DNA of 64,000 bases, from the NCBI GenBank assembly GCA_028571685.1, contig CM053162.1:7940001-8004000 (forward strand), read 5' to 3'. Shown one piece after another: positions 22,566-34,110 of the stretch (the stretch's first letter is position 1; each line of letters begins with the position of its first letter). The stretch comes from Heterohyrax brucei. Its lineage: Eukaryota; Chordata; Mammalia; Hyracoidea; Procaviidae. Position numbers and translations under genes: made by a program. The notes beneath the pieces were generated by a model. It was not told where the DNA came from, searched no databases, and worked only from the letters and a program-made list of their open reading frames with translations.

Positions 22566-23540
22566 GGCCCAGGGCCCAAGCTGTTATCCTGCAAATACTG
22601 CAGAGAAAATCTAGACAGTAATAGGAGATATCAGGGGGTACATTATCAACCTGGAACTGAAGACTTCAAGCCTGTCTGCTATGCCCAGCCCTACCTCTAT
22701 GTAAGAGTAAATTTTTACCTGAAGAGGTAGTGAAAAGTCCTGTTTCTGCTTAGGGCCAGGACCTGCCATTTCTGACTGGCTGTTGTCTCACTTCTTGTTT
22801 CCAAAGAGTTATCTGTACAATGAGGCTTTAAAGGAGAGGCTCCCCTAAAGGGTCCTTTCAACATGAACAGAGGTGACTCTGAGCACACCTAGAATTGCTG
22901 ACAGGAGGCAGAAGCTTAAGGAAAAGAGAATTCCAGTGGGGCCAGGAGTGGGTGGGGAAAAAAGGAGAATGGGATTTCTTAAAATCATACAACAATGTAC
23001 AAAACAAAGGATTTTTGTTTATGTGTTTACTGATGATTAAAACAATAAAAGTTTGAAGTCTGCCTAGCACAATGCCTGGCACATGGCTACTATTTTCTAT
23101 TCAGTGCTTAACGTGGAGGTATTATATTTGTAGGGTAACAGTTAAGGGCAGGCAGGAGCAGAGTGAAACTTGATTTCTTCCTTCAATAACTTGAGACAAG
23201 TTCCTAAAAGACCTTGAAGCATATGACCATGCATTTGTTGTAACTCTGGCATTTAAAGACTAATGGTGTGCCAGCAGTATTAAGGCTTGATATACATTGT
23301 GCATTTCTTTCAGAAGATGGCCTGATTCTGTACCAGGGTTTACCTAACAGATTATTTAAGTCAAAGAGACTGACTTACACCATTTACCATCAAGGTAATT
23401 TCTATGCCTCATCACACTGTTAGCTCATGCTGAGATTAAATCAACTCTAACCTCCATTGTTGATCCAGTCTCGCATATTCTACTGGAAACATTATTTCAG
23501 CTTAAAAAACTAATATACAATCATTGTAATGATATTAACA
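22566..23540. other. Unique stretch, nothing recognised
   Basis: No gene, RNA or clear repeat was seen. Confidence 0.4.
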
Positions 23541-23569
23541 GGCAGCCAAGGCCAAGTGCCGTCAAGACA
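23541..23569 (-). repeat. Tail-motif segment (copy C) abutting an RTE fragment
   Basis: GCAGCCAAGGCCAAGTGCCG followed by TCAAGACAG is the complement of the same short tail core. A 4-bp ACAG flanks it on both sides, too short to prove insertion. Confidence 0.5.
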
Positions 23570-23930
23570 GACTAAATTAGACTAGAAAGAAAGGTCTGGT
23601 CATCTACTTACAAAGATTAACCAACAAAAACCTTACGCATTACAACAGAGCATTGTCTGACTTGCTCGCTTTGGACACATCATCAGGAGAGATCAGCTGC
23701 TGGAAGAGTACATGATGTTTGGTGAAGTAAAGGACCAGTCAGGGCAAGAGAGACCCTTTATGAGATGGGACAACACAACAGACATGCAATGAACTCAAAC
23801 GTGATGTTAACCATTGTGAGGATGACACATGACCAGGCAACATGCAGCTCTATTTTATATAAGGTCCTCATGAGTTGGAGTTGGCTTGAAGAAGGCTATC
23901 TGCCTTTCTGTATATCTATCTAAATAGACT
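23570..23930 (+). mobile_element. RTE LINE 3' fragment, sense
   Basis: ACTAGAAAGAAAGGTCTGGT starts a segment encoding, with frame breaks, an FGHIIRRDQLLEEYMMFGEVK block typical of the RTE C-terminal region. It continues to the 3' end GTCCTCATGAGTTGGAGTTGG. It is 5'-truncated and dead. Confidence 0.75.
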
Positions 23931-23935
23931 TCTAA

Positions 23936-24436
23936 TCTTTACAAGAAAATTTTTTTTATGTAGCTGAGATTTGACTGTTCGTGTGCGCTTGCATGCATGC
24001 ATGTGTATGTGTGTGTTTTGATTCTGGGAACTGATTGTTTTCCCACCTAACATCATAACATGAGCATGTTGTTACTTTCTGTAGCTCAGGTGAGGCTTAG
24101 GGGCTAGCCTTGTCCAATAGCTGCAGGTGGGGAAGCTGTAAGAGAAAGTATTTTCAAAGCAAGGACTTCACCTACTGTTGAAATGAGACCTCTTAGAAAT
24201 CAAGTTAGCAATTCATACTCACTTGTGGGAAAGCCAGAGAAAGTATTTGAAGACAATCGATGGGAGTGTTTTCATTGCTTCCTTGGATTGAAACTGAAGC
24301 CCTCAAAGTTCCTCTCTTCTCAACACATTTTTCTTCATCTTTTTCAAGAATAAAATATGATGGAATAAAAATTGTTTGGTGTAGACACTCTAATTTTTAT
24401 TTATTATGATGGATTTCAAGGTGTGGGATGACTGGA
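23936..24436. other. Unique stretch with short (TG)-like run
   Basis: A GCATGCATGCATGTGTATGTGTGTG tract at about 23992-24016 is the only notable item. Confidence 0.4.
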
Positions 24437-24645
24437 TTAAAAACAAAACCAGATCTTTTGTAATCAAGTTGGTTCTGACTCATATAGCCAATGAGTTGCT
24501 CAAGATCATGTGTTCTAGAGCAGAACTTCTCCACAAGGATTTCTTCTCTGAAACCTTTAAGGAAGCAGATTACCAGGCTTTTCTTGCCTGACATGGGTGG
24601 CTGAGATGGAACTTCCAAATGTTAGGTTATTGAATGCAAAGTATT
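24437..24645 (-). mobile_element. AfroSINE, antisense
   Basis: The complement order is AATCAAGTTGGTTCTGACTC, TCTCTGAAACCTTTAAGGAA, GCAGATTACCAGGCTTTTCT and then a degraded tRNA-like head. This is the AfroSINE type with the GCAGATTGCCAGG middle. Confidence 0.75.
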
Positions 24646-24784
24646 TGCATGACCCATGGATCTATGACTGGGTTAAAGATATATATTTTAATGATTACGG
24701 ATGTATATTTCTGCAATTTATTTTTGAAATTAAATGTATGTAAAAGTACGCTAAAACTGTAACACTACATCTAAATGTCATTTA

Positions 24785-24945
24785 TTATTTAGTTTGAAAA
24801 ATATTGTATTGTGCTTTAAGTGAAAGTACACAATCAAATTTGACTTACAAAAATTTACACAATTGCTCTGTAACTTTAGCTACTGTCCCCACCCTATAAA
24901 AGTAAACTCCTTCCTTTTTTTGTCTATGTGCCTCTTTGAAAATTT
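24785..24945 (-). mobile_element. L1 3'-end fragment, antisense
   Basis: TTTAAGTGAAAGTACACAAT and the following T/C-rich text match the antisense 3' terminus of the L1s at 24965 and 38895. Only about 150 bp remain, next to the 3' end of the following L1. Confidence 0.65.
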
Positions 24946-26781
24946 TATTTTTATTGTTTATTGTGTTTAAGTGAAAGTATACAATCTAAACCAATTTTGC
25001 ATGCTCACCTATCGGCAGCTCCTTCTGCCCTTCCTGCAGGGTGACAGCACACTCGTCCTTTTCATTCTATAATTGTGGTATCCTCTTAACAAGTTCCTGT
25101 CCCCTCTTCACCCTCTTCCCTCCTGCTGGAGAGAGAACAGTAGGACAGCATCCTACAGAAGCATAGGACCATAAAGTGCAAACAACATATGATCACACTG
25201 TGTCCCAAGGTCCAGTCCATTTTTCTCTGAAGAGTAGATCTCAGTAATGATTCCTGGTCAGGGACAGCAGCTGGTCTAGGGGTAACGCTTCCAAGGGATC
25301 TTCCAGGCCATCTGACCATCAGTTGTGGTCTTTTAGTGGTGGTTTTGAGCTTCACCCCTCCTTTTCTCATATTGTCACAGGACTCAACTTTGTGTTCCCC
25401 ATCATGGCTGTCTTTGTTGGTGGCTGGGCACCATCTGGTTCTTCTGGTCACATGTTGACACAATCTCCTATTCACATGAGTCCTTCTGTCTCCTGAGATC
25501 TTTCTTCCTCCTGTGTTTGTTGTTCTTAGTGATCATCTGTTCTGGTTGAGTTGGGGCCATTTGGTGTAGCTCAGATGGCAGCTTGCTGGTTTTTAAAATC
25601 CCAGATGCCACTCACCAATACAGGGTGCAGAAGACTATCTTGGCAATAGGCTAGCTATGCCAGTTGGACTCAGTGTCCCCCAAAAGGATGGTTCCCAGAC
25701 CCCCTGCCAATGCTACTCTATTCTTGCAATATTGGCTTGAAATTAGAAGAGATTTCAGTTTATGGTGAAGTCCAATTAAGTTGATCTACTTTCAACTGTG
25801 TACTGTCACTGATTTCATCTAACTAAATTTCTATCAACTACCTAAGGTATGACCAACCCTCTTCCTCTCCTTCCCCACCCTTGTGCCATCAAAGAGTCTT
25901 TTCTTCTGTAAATAAGTCTATTTTTAGGTCCTCATAACAGGGGACTCATACAATATTTGTCCTTTGGCTGTGGACTGCTTTCACTCAGCATAATGTTTTC
26001 CAGTTGAAACCAGGTTATGAGATACTTCCTAAAATCATCATTGTTCTTATCATTTGAATAGTGTTCCATTGCATATATATCATAGTTTGTTTATCCACTC
26101 ATCTGTTGATGGGCATCTAGGTTGATTCCATCTTTTTCCTATTGTGGAATTTGCTGCAATAAACATTCTTCTGCATGTATCTGTTCATTTGACAGCCTCT
26201 GTTTCTGTAAGATATATTCTGAGCAGGAGGATTACTGGATCAAATGGTATATCTATTTCCAGCTTTTTAAGGAAGCACCAAAGTGCTTTCCAAAGAGGCT
26301 GTACCATTTTACAATCCTACCAGCAGCGTAGGAGAGTTCCAGTCATTTCACAGCTTCTCCAGTACCTGTTGTTTTGGTTTTTGGATAATGATCGATCTTG
26401 TTGGAGTGAGATGGTGTCTCATTGTAGTTTTCATTTGGATTTCTCTAATAGATAATGATCACGAGCATTTCCACATGAGTCTTTTGGCTGCCTGGATGTT
26501 CTCTTTGGTGAAGTGTCTGTCCTTGTTCTTTGCCAATCACTTAATTGTGTTGTTTACCTTTTTCTGATTGATATTTTGCAGTCCCTTGTAGATTATGGAG
26601 ATCAGACTTCAGTCAGATATGTTATTGCCAAATATTTTTCCCCATTCTGTAGCTGGTATTTTAACTCTTTTGACAAAGTCTTTGGATGAACAAAAGTGTT
26701 TCATTCTTACTAGTTCCCACTTACCTATTTTCTCTTCTGTTTATCATGCTGTGTCAGATTTTGAAGTCTGTCTAAGCAGTG

Positions 26782-27282
26782 TGTCATGGTTTGAATTGTG
26801 TCCCCCCAAAAATGTGTGCAGCCACGTGGCTGGGATATGGTTCCCAGTATCTTGGGACTGTCCTCCATTGTGTGGTTTCGCTAACCTGTATGTTAAAGGA
26901 TTAGGGTGGGGCTGTGAATTCCTGCTATGGGGGAAGTTTCCCTGGAGTATGGCTTGCCCCACCCTTAATGCTTTTAGCTTGCAAGGAATAAAAGGAAAAA
27001 GAACCAAGGACAATTTGAGAACCTCGCTACCATCAAGCAAGCAGCACCGGGAGCAGAGCACGTCCTTCAGACCAGAGGTTCTTGTGTGAGGACGCTCCCT
27101 GGACAATGACTGATGCAATACTGGACTTTCCTCCAGAGCCATCAAGGGGAAAGTCTTTCCCTGGAGCGGACACCCTGAATATGGACTTGCAACCTACCGG
27201 ACTGTGTAAGAATAAATCTTTCTTTGTTAAAGCCATCCACTCTGTGGTATTTCTGTTAGAGCAGCCCTAGCTGACTAAAACA
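26782..27282 (+). mobile_element. MaLR-type 5' LTR
   Basis: It starts TGTCATGGTTTGAATTGTGT and ends CTAGCTGACTAAAACA. A TATA-like AATAAAAGG at 26987-26995 and an AATAAA signal at 27211-27216 define U3, R and U5. The polyadenylation signal is at the same offset (429) in both LTRs. Open frames inside it are chance. Confidence 0.93.
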
Positions 27283-27286
27283 GAAT

Positions 27287-27303
27287 TGGTACCGAGAGTG
27301 GGG
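27287..27303 (+). other. Primer binding site, tRNA-Leu type
   Basis: TGGTACCGAGAGTGGGG begins four bases after the 5' LTR. It is complementary, with about two mismatches, to the 3' end of a leucine tRNA ending in ...CTGGTACCA, as in ERVL and MaLR elements. Confidence 0.75.
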
Positions 27304-27412
27304 TGCTGCTCTAGCAAATACCTAAAATGTGGAAGCCACTTTGAAACTGCGAATGGATAGAAGACTCAGAAGGAACGAAGAAGGCGCAGATGGTGAGAAA
27401 CAACAGAGGACC

Positions 27413-27438
27413 GGCAGCAGCAGCAGCGGCAGCAGCAG
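27413..27438 (+). repeat. (GCA)n triplet run
   Basis: GGCAGCAGCAGCAGCGGCAG then CAGCAG: about eight GCA units with one GCG interruption inside the MaLR internal region. Confidence 0.9.
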
Positions 27439-28223
27439 AACCAGAGGCAGCGCTGGAGCCAACCCGTGGAGCGAGAGAGGTCAGTGCCTGCGCAGAGTTT
27501 TCCTCGCGGAACGGGGTGCCTCTGGGCACTTGAATCGGTGAGCTGGCCTTGCTGACCCACAGAGTGAGAGAGTTGAGTGCCTTTGGGCAGGACGCTTTCC
27601 AGCAAGAGTGGGGTGCCTCCGGGCACTTAAACCAGTGGAGCTACAGAGCTTTGGAACACTTGCCCGGCAGGGCAGATGTGGGCCTGAAGCCCGGGCCACG
27701 CGGCCATAGGAAGCTGAAGCTGAAGAGGCAGATAGCGTGAGAAGCTGAGCTGCCTCAGTCTCAAGAGGTATGGCCATGACCTCAGGGGTTTGAAAGGGTG
27801 GAACCATGGCGTGCTGTGTTCGTAAGGGTGGAATTGCCACTCAGTTGGGCTTAGGGTGCTCCTAAAGCCGATGGGACAGAGTTTCTGTCCAAGTGGGCCT
27901 TGAAGGCAGAGTTGTAGCACGGGGCTGGAGGTCTCCACTCAGAAACCAGAGAGTGTGGCCGATACCTAGAGTCTGGAGAGCACTGCTGTTGTGTAGAATG
28001 TCTCAGAAAATGTAAGAGTATTTCCAAAGCTTTTAGGGCTAACGTAATGTGTTCTGTTGACTTGCCTGTTGCCTGTTAATGCCTTCTAAGTTTCACAGAT
28101 GTAGAAGAGTTTTTGTATTTTGGACTTGGAGCTGATTTAAGACTTCTGTTATATGGATGGACATAATTTTGCTATGATGAGATGAATGTGTTAAATGTTT
28201 TTGTGATGTGATTTTTGGGTTGT

Positions 28224-28235
28224 CAAAGGGTGGGA
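28224..28235 (+). other. Polypurine tract
   Basis: AAAGGGTGGGA immediately precedes the TG of the 3' LTR, the expected plus-strand primer position. Confidence 0.7.
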
Positions 28236-28736
28236 TGTCATGGTTTGAATTGTGTCCCCCCAAAAATGTGTGCAGCCACGTGGCTGGGATATGGTTCCCA
28301 GTATCTTGGGACTGTCCTCCATTGTGTGGTTTCGCTAACCTGTATGTTAAAGGATTAGGGTGGGGCTGTGAATTCCTGCTATGGGGGAAGTTTCCCTGGA
28401 GTATGGCTTGCCCCACCCTTAATGCTTTTAGCTTGCAAGGAATAAAAGGAAAAAGAACCAAGGACAATTTGAGAACCTCGCTACCATCAAGCAAGCAGCA
28501 CCGGGAGCAGAGCACGTCCTTCAGACCAGAGGTTCTTGTGTGAGGACGCTCCCTGGACAATGACTGATGCAATACTGGACTTTCCTCCAGAGCCATCAAG
28601 GGGAAAGTCTTTCCCTGGAGCGGACACCCTGAATATGGACTTGCAACCTACCGGACTGTGTAAGAATAAATCTTTCTTTGTTAAAGCCATCCACTCTGTG
28701 GTATTTCTGTTAGAGCAGCCCTAGCTGACTAAAACA
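28236..28736 (+). mobile_element. MaLR-type 3' LTR
   Basis: It is the same length as the 5' LTR (501 bp) and reads identically throughout, including the AATAAA at 28665-28670. It is followed by the CAGTG duplication. Confidence 0.93.
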
Positions 28737-31700
28737 CAGTGTATTAGAACTTTCATTGTTGACCCTGTATTTTCTTGCAGGATATTTATCGTTTAGGTTT
28801 GACATTTAGGTCTCCATCATGTGTTAGTTTTTGCATAAGTTGTGAGTTGTGGATATTATGTCAATGTTTGGCAGATGGATATTTAATTTTGCCAACACCA
28901 TTTGCTAAGGAGACTATTTTTAGCCTAGTTTAAAATCTTATGGCCTTTATTAAATATCATTTGATCATAAGAGGCTGGTGGCATCTCTGGGATCTCAACT
29001 CTGTTCCATTCAGTTGTATATCTCTTTTTATACTAGTACCAGGCTGTTTTGATTGCTGTGGCAGTGTTATAGGTTTTAAGGTTGGGTAGTATGAGTCCTC
29101 CCACTGTGTTTCCCCTCTTCAGTAATGCTCTACTTATCTGAGGTTTCTTCCCTTTCCAAACAATGTTAGTGATTTGTTTCTCCAACTCATTAAAAAATGA
29201 CATGGGAATTTGTATTGGGATTGCATTGCGTATGTAGATCACTTTGGGTAAAATAGACGTTTTCACAATGTTAAGTCTTCCTATCCTTGAACAAGGAAAC
29301 TTTCTCCATTTATTTCTGTTCTTGTGTCTTGAAGTAAGGTCTTGTAGTTACCTCTGTATAGATCTCTTATGTCTCTAGTTAGATTTATTCCTAGGTATTT
29401 TATCTTCTTGGGGGCTATAGTAAATGGTATTGATTTAGTGATTTCTTCTTTGATGATCTCTTTGTTGGTATAAAGGAATCCTACTGATACGTTTATCTTA
29501 TATCCTGACACTTTGCTGAACTCTTCTATTAGTTTGAGTATTTTATTTATAGTTTCTTTAGGATTCTCTGTATAGAATCATATCATCTACAAATAGGGAG
29601 ATTTTTACTTCTTCTTTGCCAGTGCAGATGTGCTATATTTCTTTGCCTTGTATAGCTGCCCTGGCTAGTACAGTCCTAGTACAGTGTTGAACGGAAGTGA
29701 TGACAGTGGGCATCCTTGTGTAGTTCTTGTTCTCAGAGGGAATTCTTTCAGCCTCTCTTCATTCAGGATCATATAGGCCATTGGCTTTGAATAGATGCCC
29801 CTGATGGCATTGAGATATTTCCCTTCTATTCCTATTTTGCTGAGAGATTTTATCATGAATGTGTGTTGGACTTTGTTGAATGCCTTTTCTGCATCAATTG
29901 ACAAAAATCACATTATTATTTTGTGTTATTTATGTGGTTTATCGCATTAATTGTTTTTCTGATGTCGAACCAGACTTGCATCACTGATATGAATCTAACT
30001 TGGTCATGATGAATTATTTTTTTGAAATGTTGTTGGATTTTATTGGCTAGCATTTTGTTGAAGAGTTTTACATCTATGTTCATAAATGATATTGGTCTGT
30101 AATTTTCTTTTTTGTGGGCTCTTTCCCTGGCTTTGGTATGAGGGTTATGCTGGCTTCATAGAATGAATTTGGGAATATTCCGTCCCTTTCTATGCTGTGA
30201 AATAGACTCAGTAATTTTGGAGTTAACTCCTCTCTAAAAGTTAGGTAGAATTCTCTGGTGAATCCGTCTGAGGGCTTCCTTTTATTGGTATTTTTTTTAT
30301 TATATTTTCAATTTCTTCATTTGTGATGGGTATATTAAGCTGTTCTACTTCTCCTTGTGATAAAATTTGGTAGGTGATATGAATCTAGAAATTTGACCAT
30401 TTTCTGTAGGTTTTCAAATCTGTTAGAGTACAGTCTTTCATAGTATTTTCTTATGATACTTTTGATTTCAGTTGAGTTTGTTGTGACATCTGCCATCCCA
30501 TTTCTTATTTGGGTTACTTGTTTCTTCTCCTTCTTTTATAAGTGAAGCCAATGGTTTACTAATTTTGTTGATCTTTCCAGAAAACCAGGTTTTGGTTTTT
30601 GTTACTTTTTTCAATTGTTCTTGTATTCTCTAGCTCATTTAGTTCTGCTCTAATCTTTATTATCTATTTTTTTCTCTGTGACTGAGGGGTTCCTCTGTTG
30701 CTCTCTTTCTATTTGTTCAATCTGTAGGGACAATTCTTGGGTTTGGGTCCTTTCTTCCTTCTGGATGGGTGTATTTATAGAGATAAATTCACCTCTGAGC
30801 ACTGCTTTTGCTGTATCTCATAGTTTCTGGTAAGATGTGTTTTCATTCTCATTTGATTCCATAAATCCCTTTACTTCATCTTTGATTTCTTCCATAACCT
30901 ATGGGTTTTTGAGGAAGGTATTGTTTAGTTTACATGAGAACAAAATTCTACCTGTCTTTTGTTGCTACTGATTTCACGTCTTATGGCTTTGTGGTCTGAG
31001 AAGATGCTATGCTATAGTTGAATAGTCTGGATTTTGTTGAGATTTGCTTTATGTCCTAATACATAGTCTATTCTGGAAAATGTTCCATGTGCATTGCAGA
31101 AGAAGGTGTATTTATCTGCTGGTGGATAAAAAGTGCTGTATATGTCAATGAGGTCTTGTTGATTAATTGTCACAATATGATCGTTTGTGTCTTTACTGAG
31201 CTTTTTCTGGATGATGTATTACTGAAAGTGGAGTGTTGAAGTCTTCAACTATTATTGTGGAGTGATTGATCTCATTTTTCAGTGTAGTCAGTGTTTGATG
31301 TATTTAGATGATCTGGTATTGGGTGTATAAATATTCAATATTGTTAAATATTGCTTGTGTACTGAACCTGTCAGTAATTATTAGTGACAATCACTGTCCA
31401 TGATGGTAAATTCTGCATTAAAATCTATTTTATCTGAGATTAGTATTGTCACACCTGCTCTTCTTTGTATGTTGTTATCATGGTATAAATTATTCTGTCC
31501 TCAATTTTCAATTTGTTCATATCTTTAAGTGTAAGGTGTGCTTCTTGTAAGCAGCATATAGATGGGTCATATCTTTTGATCCAGGATGTTGTTTGTTGTG
31601 TCTTTAATGGAGATTCAGTCCATTTACATTCAGTGTAATTGCTGATAGGTATGTGTTTAGTGCTGTCATTTTGATGTATTTATTTTTGTGTTGGTGTTTT

Positions 31701-32109
31701 TATGTTGTTCTTAATATTATGTTCTGGGTCATTCTTCTTTATAGGTTGGCTCTTCATCTTTTTCAGTGTTGTTTTTGTGTTTATTGAGACTCCTGTATTA
31801 CGTTTCTTGTTTTGATATATTGCATTGTTATTATGCTTTGCAGCTACCCTTATGACTCCCCTTAATATTCTAAGTTTAAACCCAATTTTAACTTCTGCAT
31901 GTCTTTTTAATGTCCTCTTCATCTGAAAGGACTATAACTACTGTAATATATCCCTCTTTTTAGTGTGATGGTGTCATAGTTTTCATGATATGATAGCTGG
32001 TTCCCTTCTTTTAATATTGTAGCTTTGACTGAGCTTTGTGACTTCCCTAACTAGTAGAAATTTGGATGCTGTGTCCTGCATTGCTTCCTTAAGTATACAC
32101 TTAATTCTT

Positions 32110-33055
32110 TTGTTTTTCTAAGCAAAGAGCTTCTTTCAGTATTTCTTGTAGTTTGGGTTTTGTTTTCACAAATTCTCTAAGCTCTGTTTATCTATGAATG
32201 CCTTAATTTCATCTTCATATTTGAAAGACAGTTTTCCAGGATATATAATACTTGTTTGGAAGTTTTTCTCCTTCAAGGCTTTGACTATGTCATCCCACTG
32301 CATCCCAGCCAACATAGTTTCGTCTGAGAAGTTAGATGAAAGTCTATAGAGCTTCCCTCCAAATGTTAGCTTTGCTTTCAGCCTCCCTGCCTTTCAGAGC
32401 CTCTCTTTGTGTTTCATTTTATTAAGCTTGATTACAATGTGTCTTGGTGTCTTTCTTTTGGGGTTTAATTTTTGTGGTGTTTGATATGCCTCTTGGAAAT
32501 CTATGTTCCCTTTTTTCCTAATTTCAGGGAAGTTTTCTGTCAGAAACTCTACAACTATACTCTGTATTTTCAGCTATCCCTCCCTGTTTAAGAACTCCAG
32601 TTATTGGTGGATTATTTCTCTTAATAGAGTCCCATCTGTTTCTTAATGCTTCTTCATTTGTTTTATTTCTTTTCTTCTGATTTCTCCTGGTAAATTCTCA
32701 TATCAATTACTCTATCCTCAAGTTTCACTAACTCTGGCTTCTATTTATTCAATTCTGCTCTTTTGGCTTTGGATTAAATTGTCTAATTCTGTCATTTTAT
32801 TATTGATCTGCTGGATTTCAGATTGTTGATATTCCATCAGTTCAAATAGCTTGCTTTATTTTTCATTTTGTTCTGCTGAATTTGTTTAACCTCTAGCAGG
32901 CTGTCTATAACTTATTTTGTACTCAACATTAGATAATTTCAGAAAGGCTTCTTCATCTGGGAAGTTTTATGCTCCTTTATTTTTGGAGTTTTCCAGAGCC
33001 ATGGTGGACTATTTCTTTAAATGGTTGATGTTGACTGTTGCCTACACGCCATCTA
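32110..33055 (-). pseudogene. L1 no. 1 ORF1 remnant
   Basis: It aligns by eye with ORF1 of the sense L1 at 17131-18120. Recognisable parts are the C-terminal end (32110-32330), the coiled-coil end (32800-32900) and the N-terminal start near 33055. Frames are short and broken. Confidence 0.7.
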
Positions 33056-34110
33056 GGGGCTCTTCATCTTCTCTGGTAGTTACCTCAACAGGATCTGAGG
33101 AGTAGTTTTAAAAGAGGAGTTGATCACCAGCTGTCTCTGTGTACTCTAGTGACTGGCCCCAGGTGGAGTCTTTGTGGTGGCAGGCTCCACCTACTGGTTA
33201 GCAAAGACAGTACCTACTTATGCAGTCACCAGGGAGCCATGAGCTGATGCTATGACGTGGATCAGTGAAAGGTGGAGGAGATTCTGCCAGGCTGCTCAGC
33301 AGTTAGTTCTCAAGGTGATCTTATTTTAAACAGGTACTTCACTGCTAAGGGAGGAGCTGTCTAACTGCTATAAAAATCAGTCAGACCCTCAGGTGTGACA
33401 GGCCCTACCTTCTGGCTGACAATAAAACACCTCATAGGCTGTCCACAGATGCTATGAAAGTGGGGCTGGGGGTTACAACCTGCTGCCATCCTCTGCCAGG
33501 CTCTACTCATAGAGTACCACTATCCTAAACACAACTTTTCTACTGGAATAGCACTTTCTGGAGAGGCACTGCTTCTCAGCTTGGGAATTAGTCCCCACTG
33601 AGACCTCTGGTTGAGTAACTCTGCTTCCCAGCTGACCAAGATAGCATCTCACCAGAGCTGCCCTTCCCACCATGAAACATCAGAATCTGTGGTGCAGCTC
33701 CGAGAAGAGATGGTGGAGGAACAGTGGCTCTCTAAGTCAACAGCCAGTCTCTCAAAATGAAGCTATCCCAAGCAGTTTCTCTGCTGTACTGTATGCTGTT
33801 TACTTAAGCACTACAGTTCAGTGTATTGGCCTGCTCATCTCCAGCCCTCACCTCTCAGATAACAAAGAAGACCCAGTACCTGCAATCCTTCCAAATGGTG
33901 AGTCAGCTGAAGTGGGATTCAGCATGCGCTCCCTGGAGTCAGAGAGAAAGTTTCCCTTTCATGGTACGTAGTCCAATCTGACAACTTTGTGCCAGATCCT
34001 AGGGCTCCCTGGATGTCCACACTACTCCCTTCAATTATCATTCCAGGCCTTTGTTCTCACAGGGAATTCAGAAGACTTGTGTTGAGTCTGCCATCTTGGC
34101 CCAGCATCTG

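Larger units (their letters stand above)
27283..28235 (+). other. MaLR-type internal region, non-coding
   Basis: The start (GGTACCGAGAGTGGGGTGCT; AAATACCTAAAATGTGGAAG) matches the typical MaLR internal leader. The first 450 bp are rich in G, C and CpG and include a GCA/GCG triplet run at 27413-27438. No gag, protease, polymerase or env motif is present on either strand. Confidence 0.85.
26777..28741 (+). mobile_element. Complete MaLR-type (ERVL-related) non-autonomous LTR retrotransposon
   Basis: Two 501-bp LTRs (26782-27282 and 28236-28736) bracket a 953-bp internal region. The element begins TG, ends CA and is flanked by a perfect 5-bp duplication, CAGTG, at 26777-26781 and 28737-28741. 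A leucine-tRNA-type primer site and a polypurine tract are present. The internal region has no retroviral gene, so it depended on enzymes in trans, as MaLRs do. Reading the LTRs side by side I see no difference between them. It is inserted in L1 no. 1. Confidence 0.95.
25930..31690 (-). pseudogene. L1 no. 1 ORF2 remnant
   Basis: The minus strand reads an ORF2 start near 31670, an endonuclease region with the GDFN-type block near 31240, and RT with [36 protein letters not shown] and [13 protein letters not shown] at 29665-29904. The catalytic box near 29580-29595 reads FVDDM instead of the usual FADDM. The thumb and C-terminal parts are at 29033-29511 and 25930-26780. The 1955-bp MaLR insert plus many stops disrupt the gene. 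Confidence 0.85.
24946..34106 (-). mobile_element. Near-full-length L1 (L1 no. 1), antisense, interrupted by MaLR
   Basis: The L1 runs on the minus strand from a 5' terminus near 34106 (complement GGGCCAAGATGGCAGACTC) to a 3' end near 24950. It includes 5'UTR (33060-34100), ORF1 (32110-33055), the inter-ORF spacer, ORF2 (25930-31690) and 3'UTR (24960-25900). A MaLR-type element occupies 26782-28736. Removing it leaves about 7.2 kb. No matching duplication was found at the two ends, so later rearrangement is likely. ORFs are broken by stops but well recognisable. Confidence 0.88.

Noticed and set aside
25086..25475. 129-codon minus-strand frame
   Set aside because: Lies wholly in the L1 3'UTR; not a gene.
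26595..27089. Open frame of 164 codons on the plus strand
   Set aside because: It starts in antisense L1 sequence and runs into the MaLR LTR. It is a chance frame across an insertion boundary.
28093..28599. Open frame of 168 codons on the minus strand
   Set aside because: It lies across the 3' LTR and internal region of the MaLR-type element; most of it recurs in the other LTR, so it is repeat shadow.
24946..34106. Target-site duplication for L1 no. 1
   Set aside because: Sequences next to the poly-T side and the 5' end do not match; I could not find a duplication.
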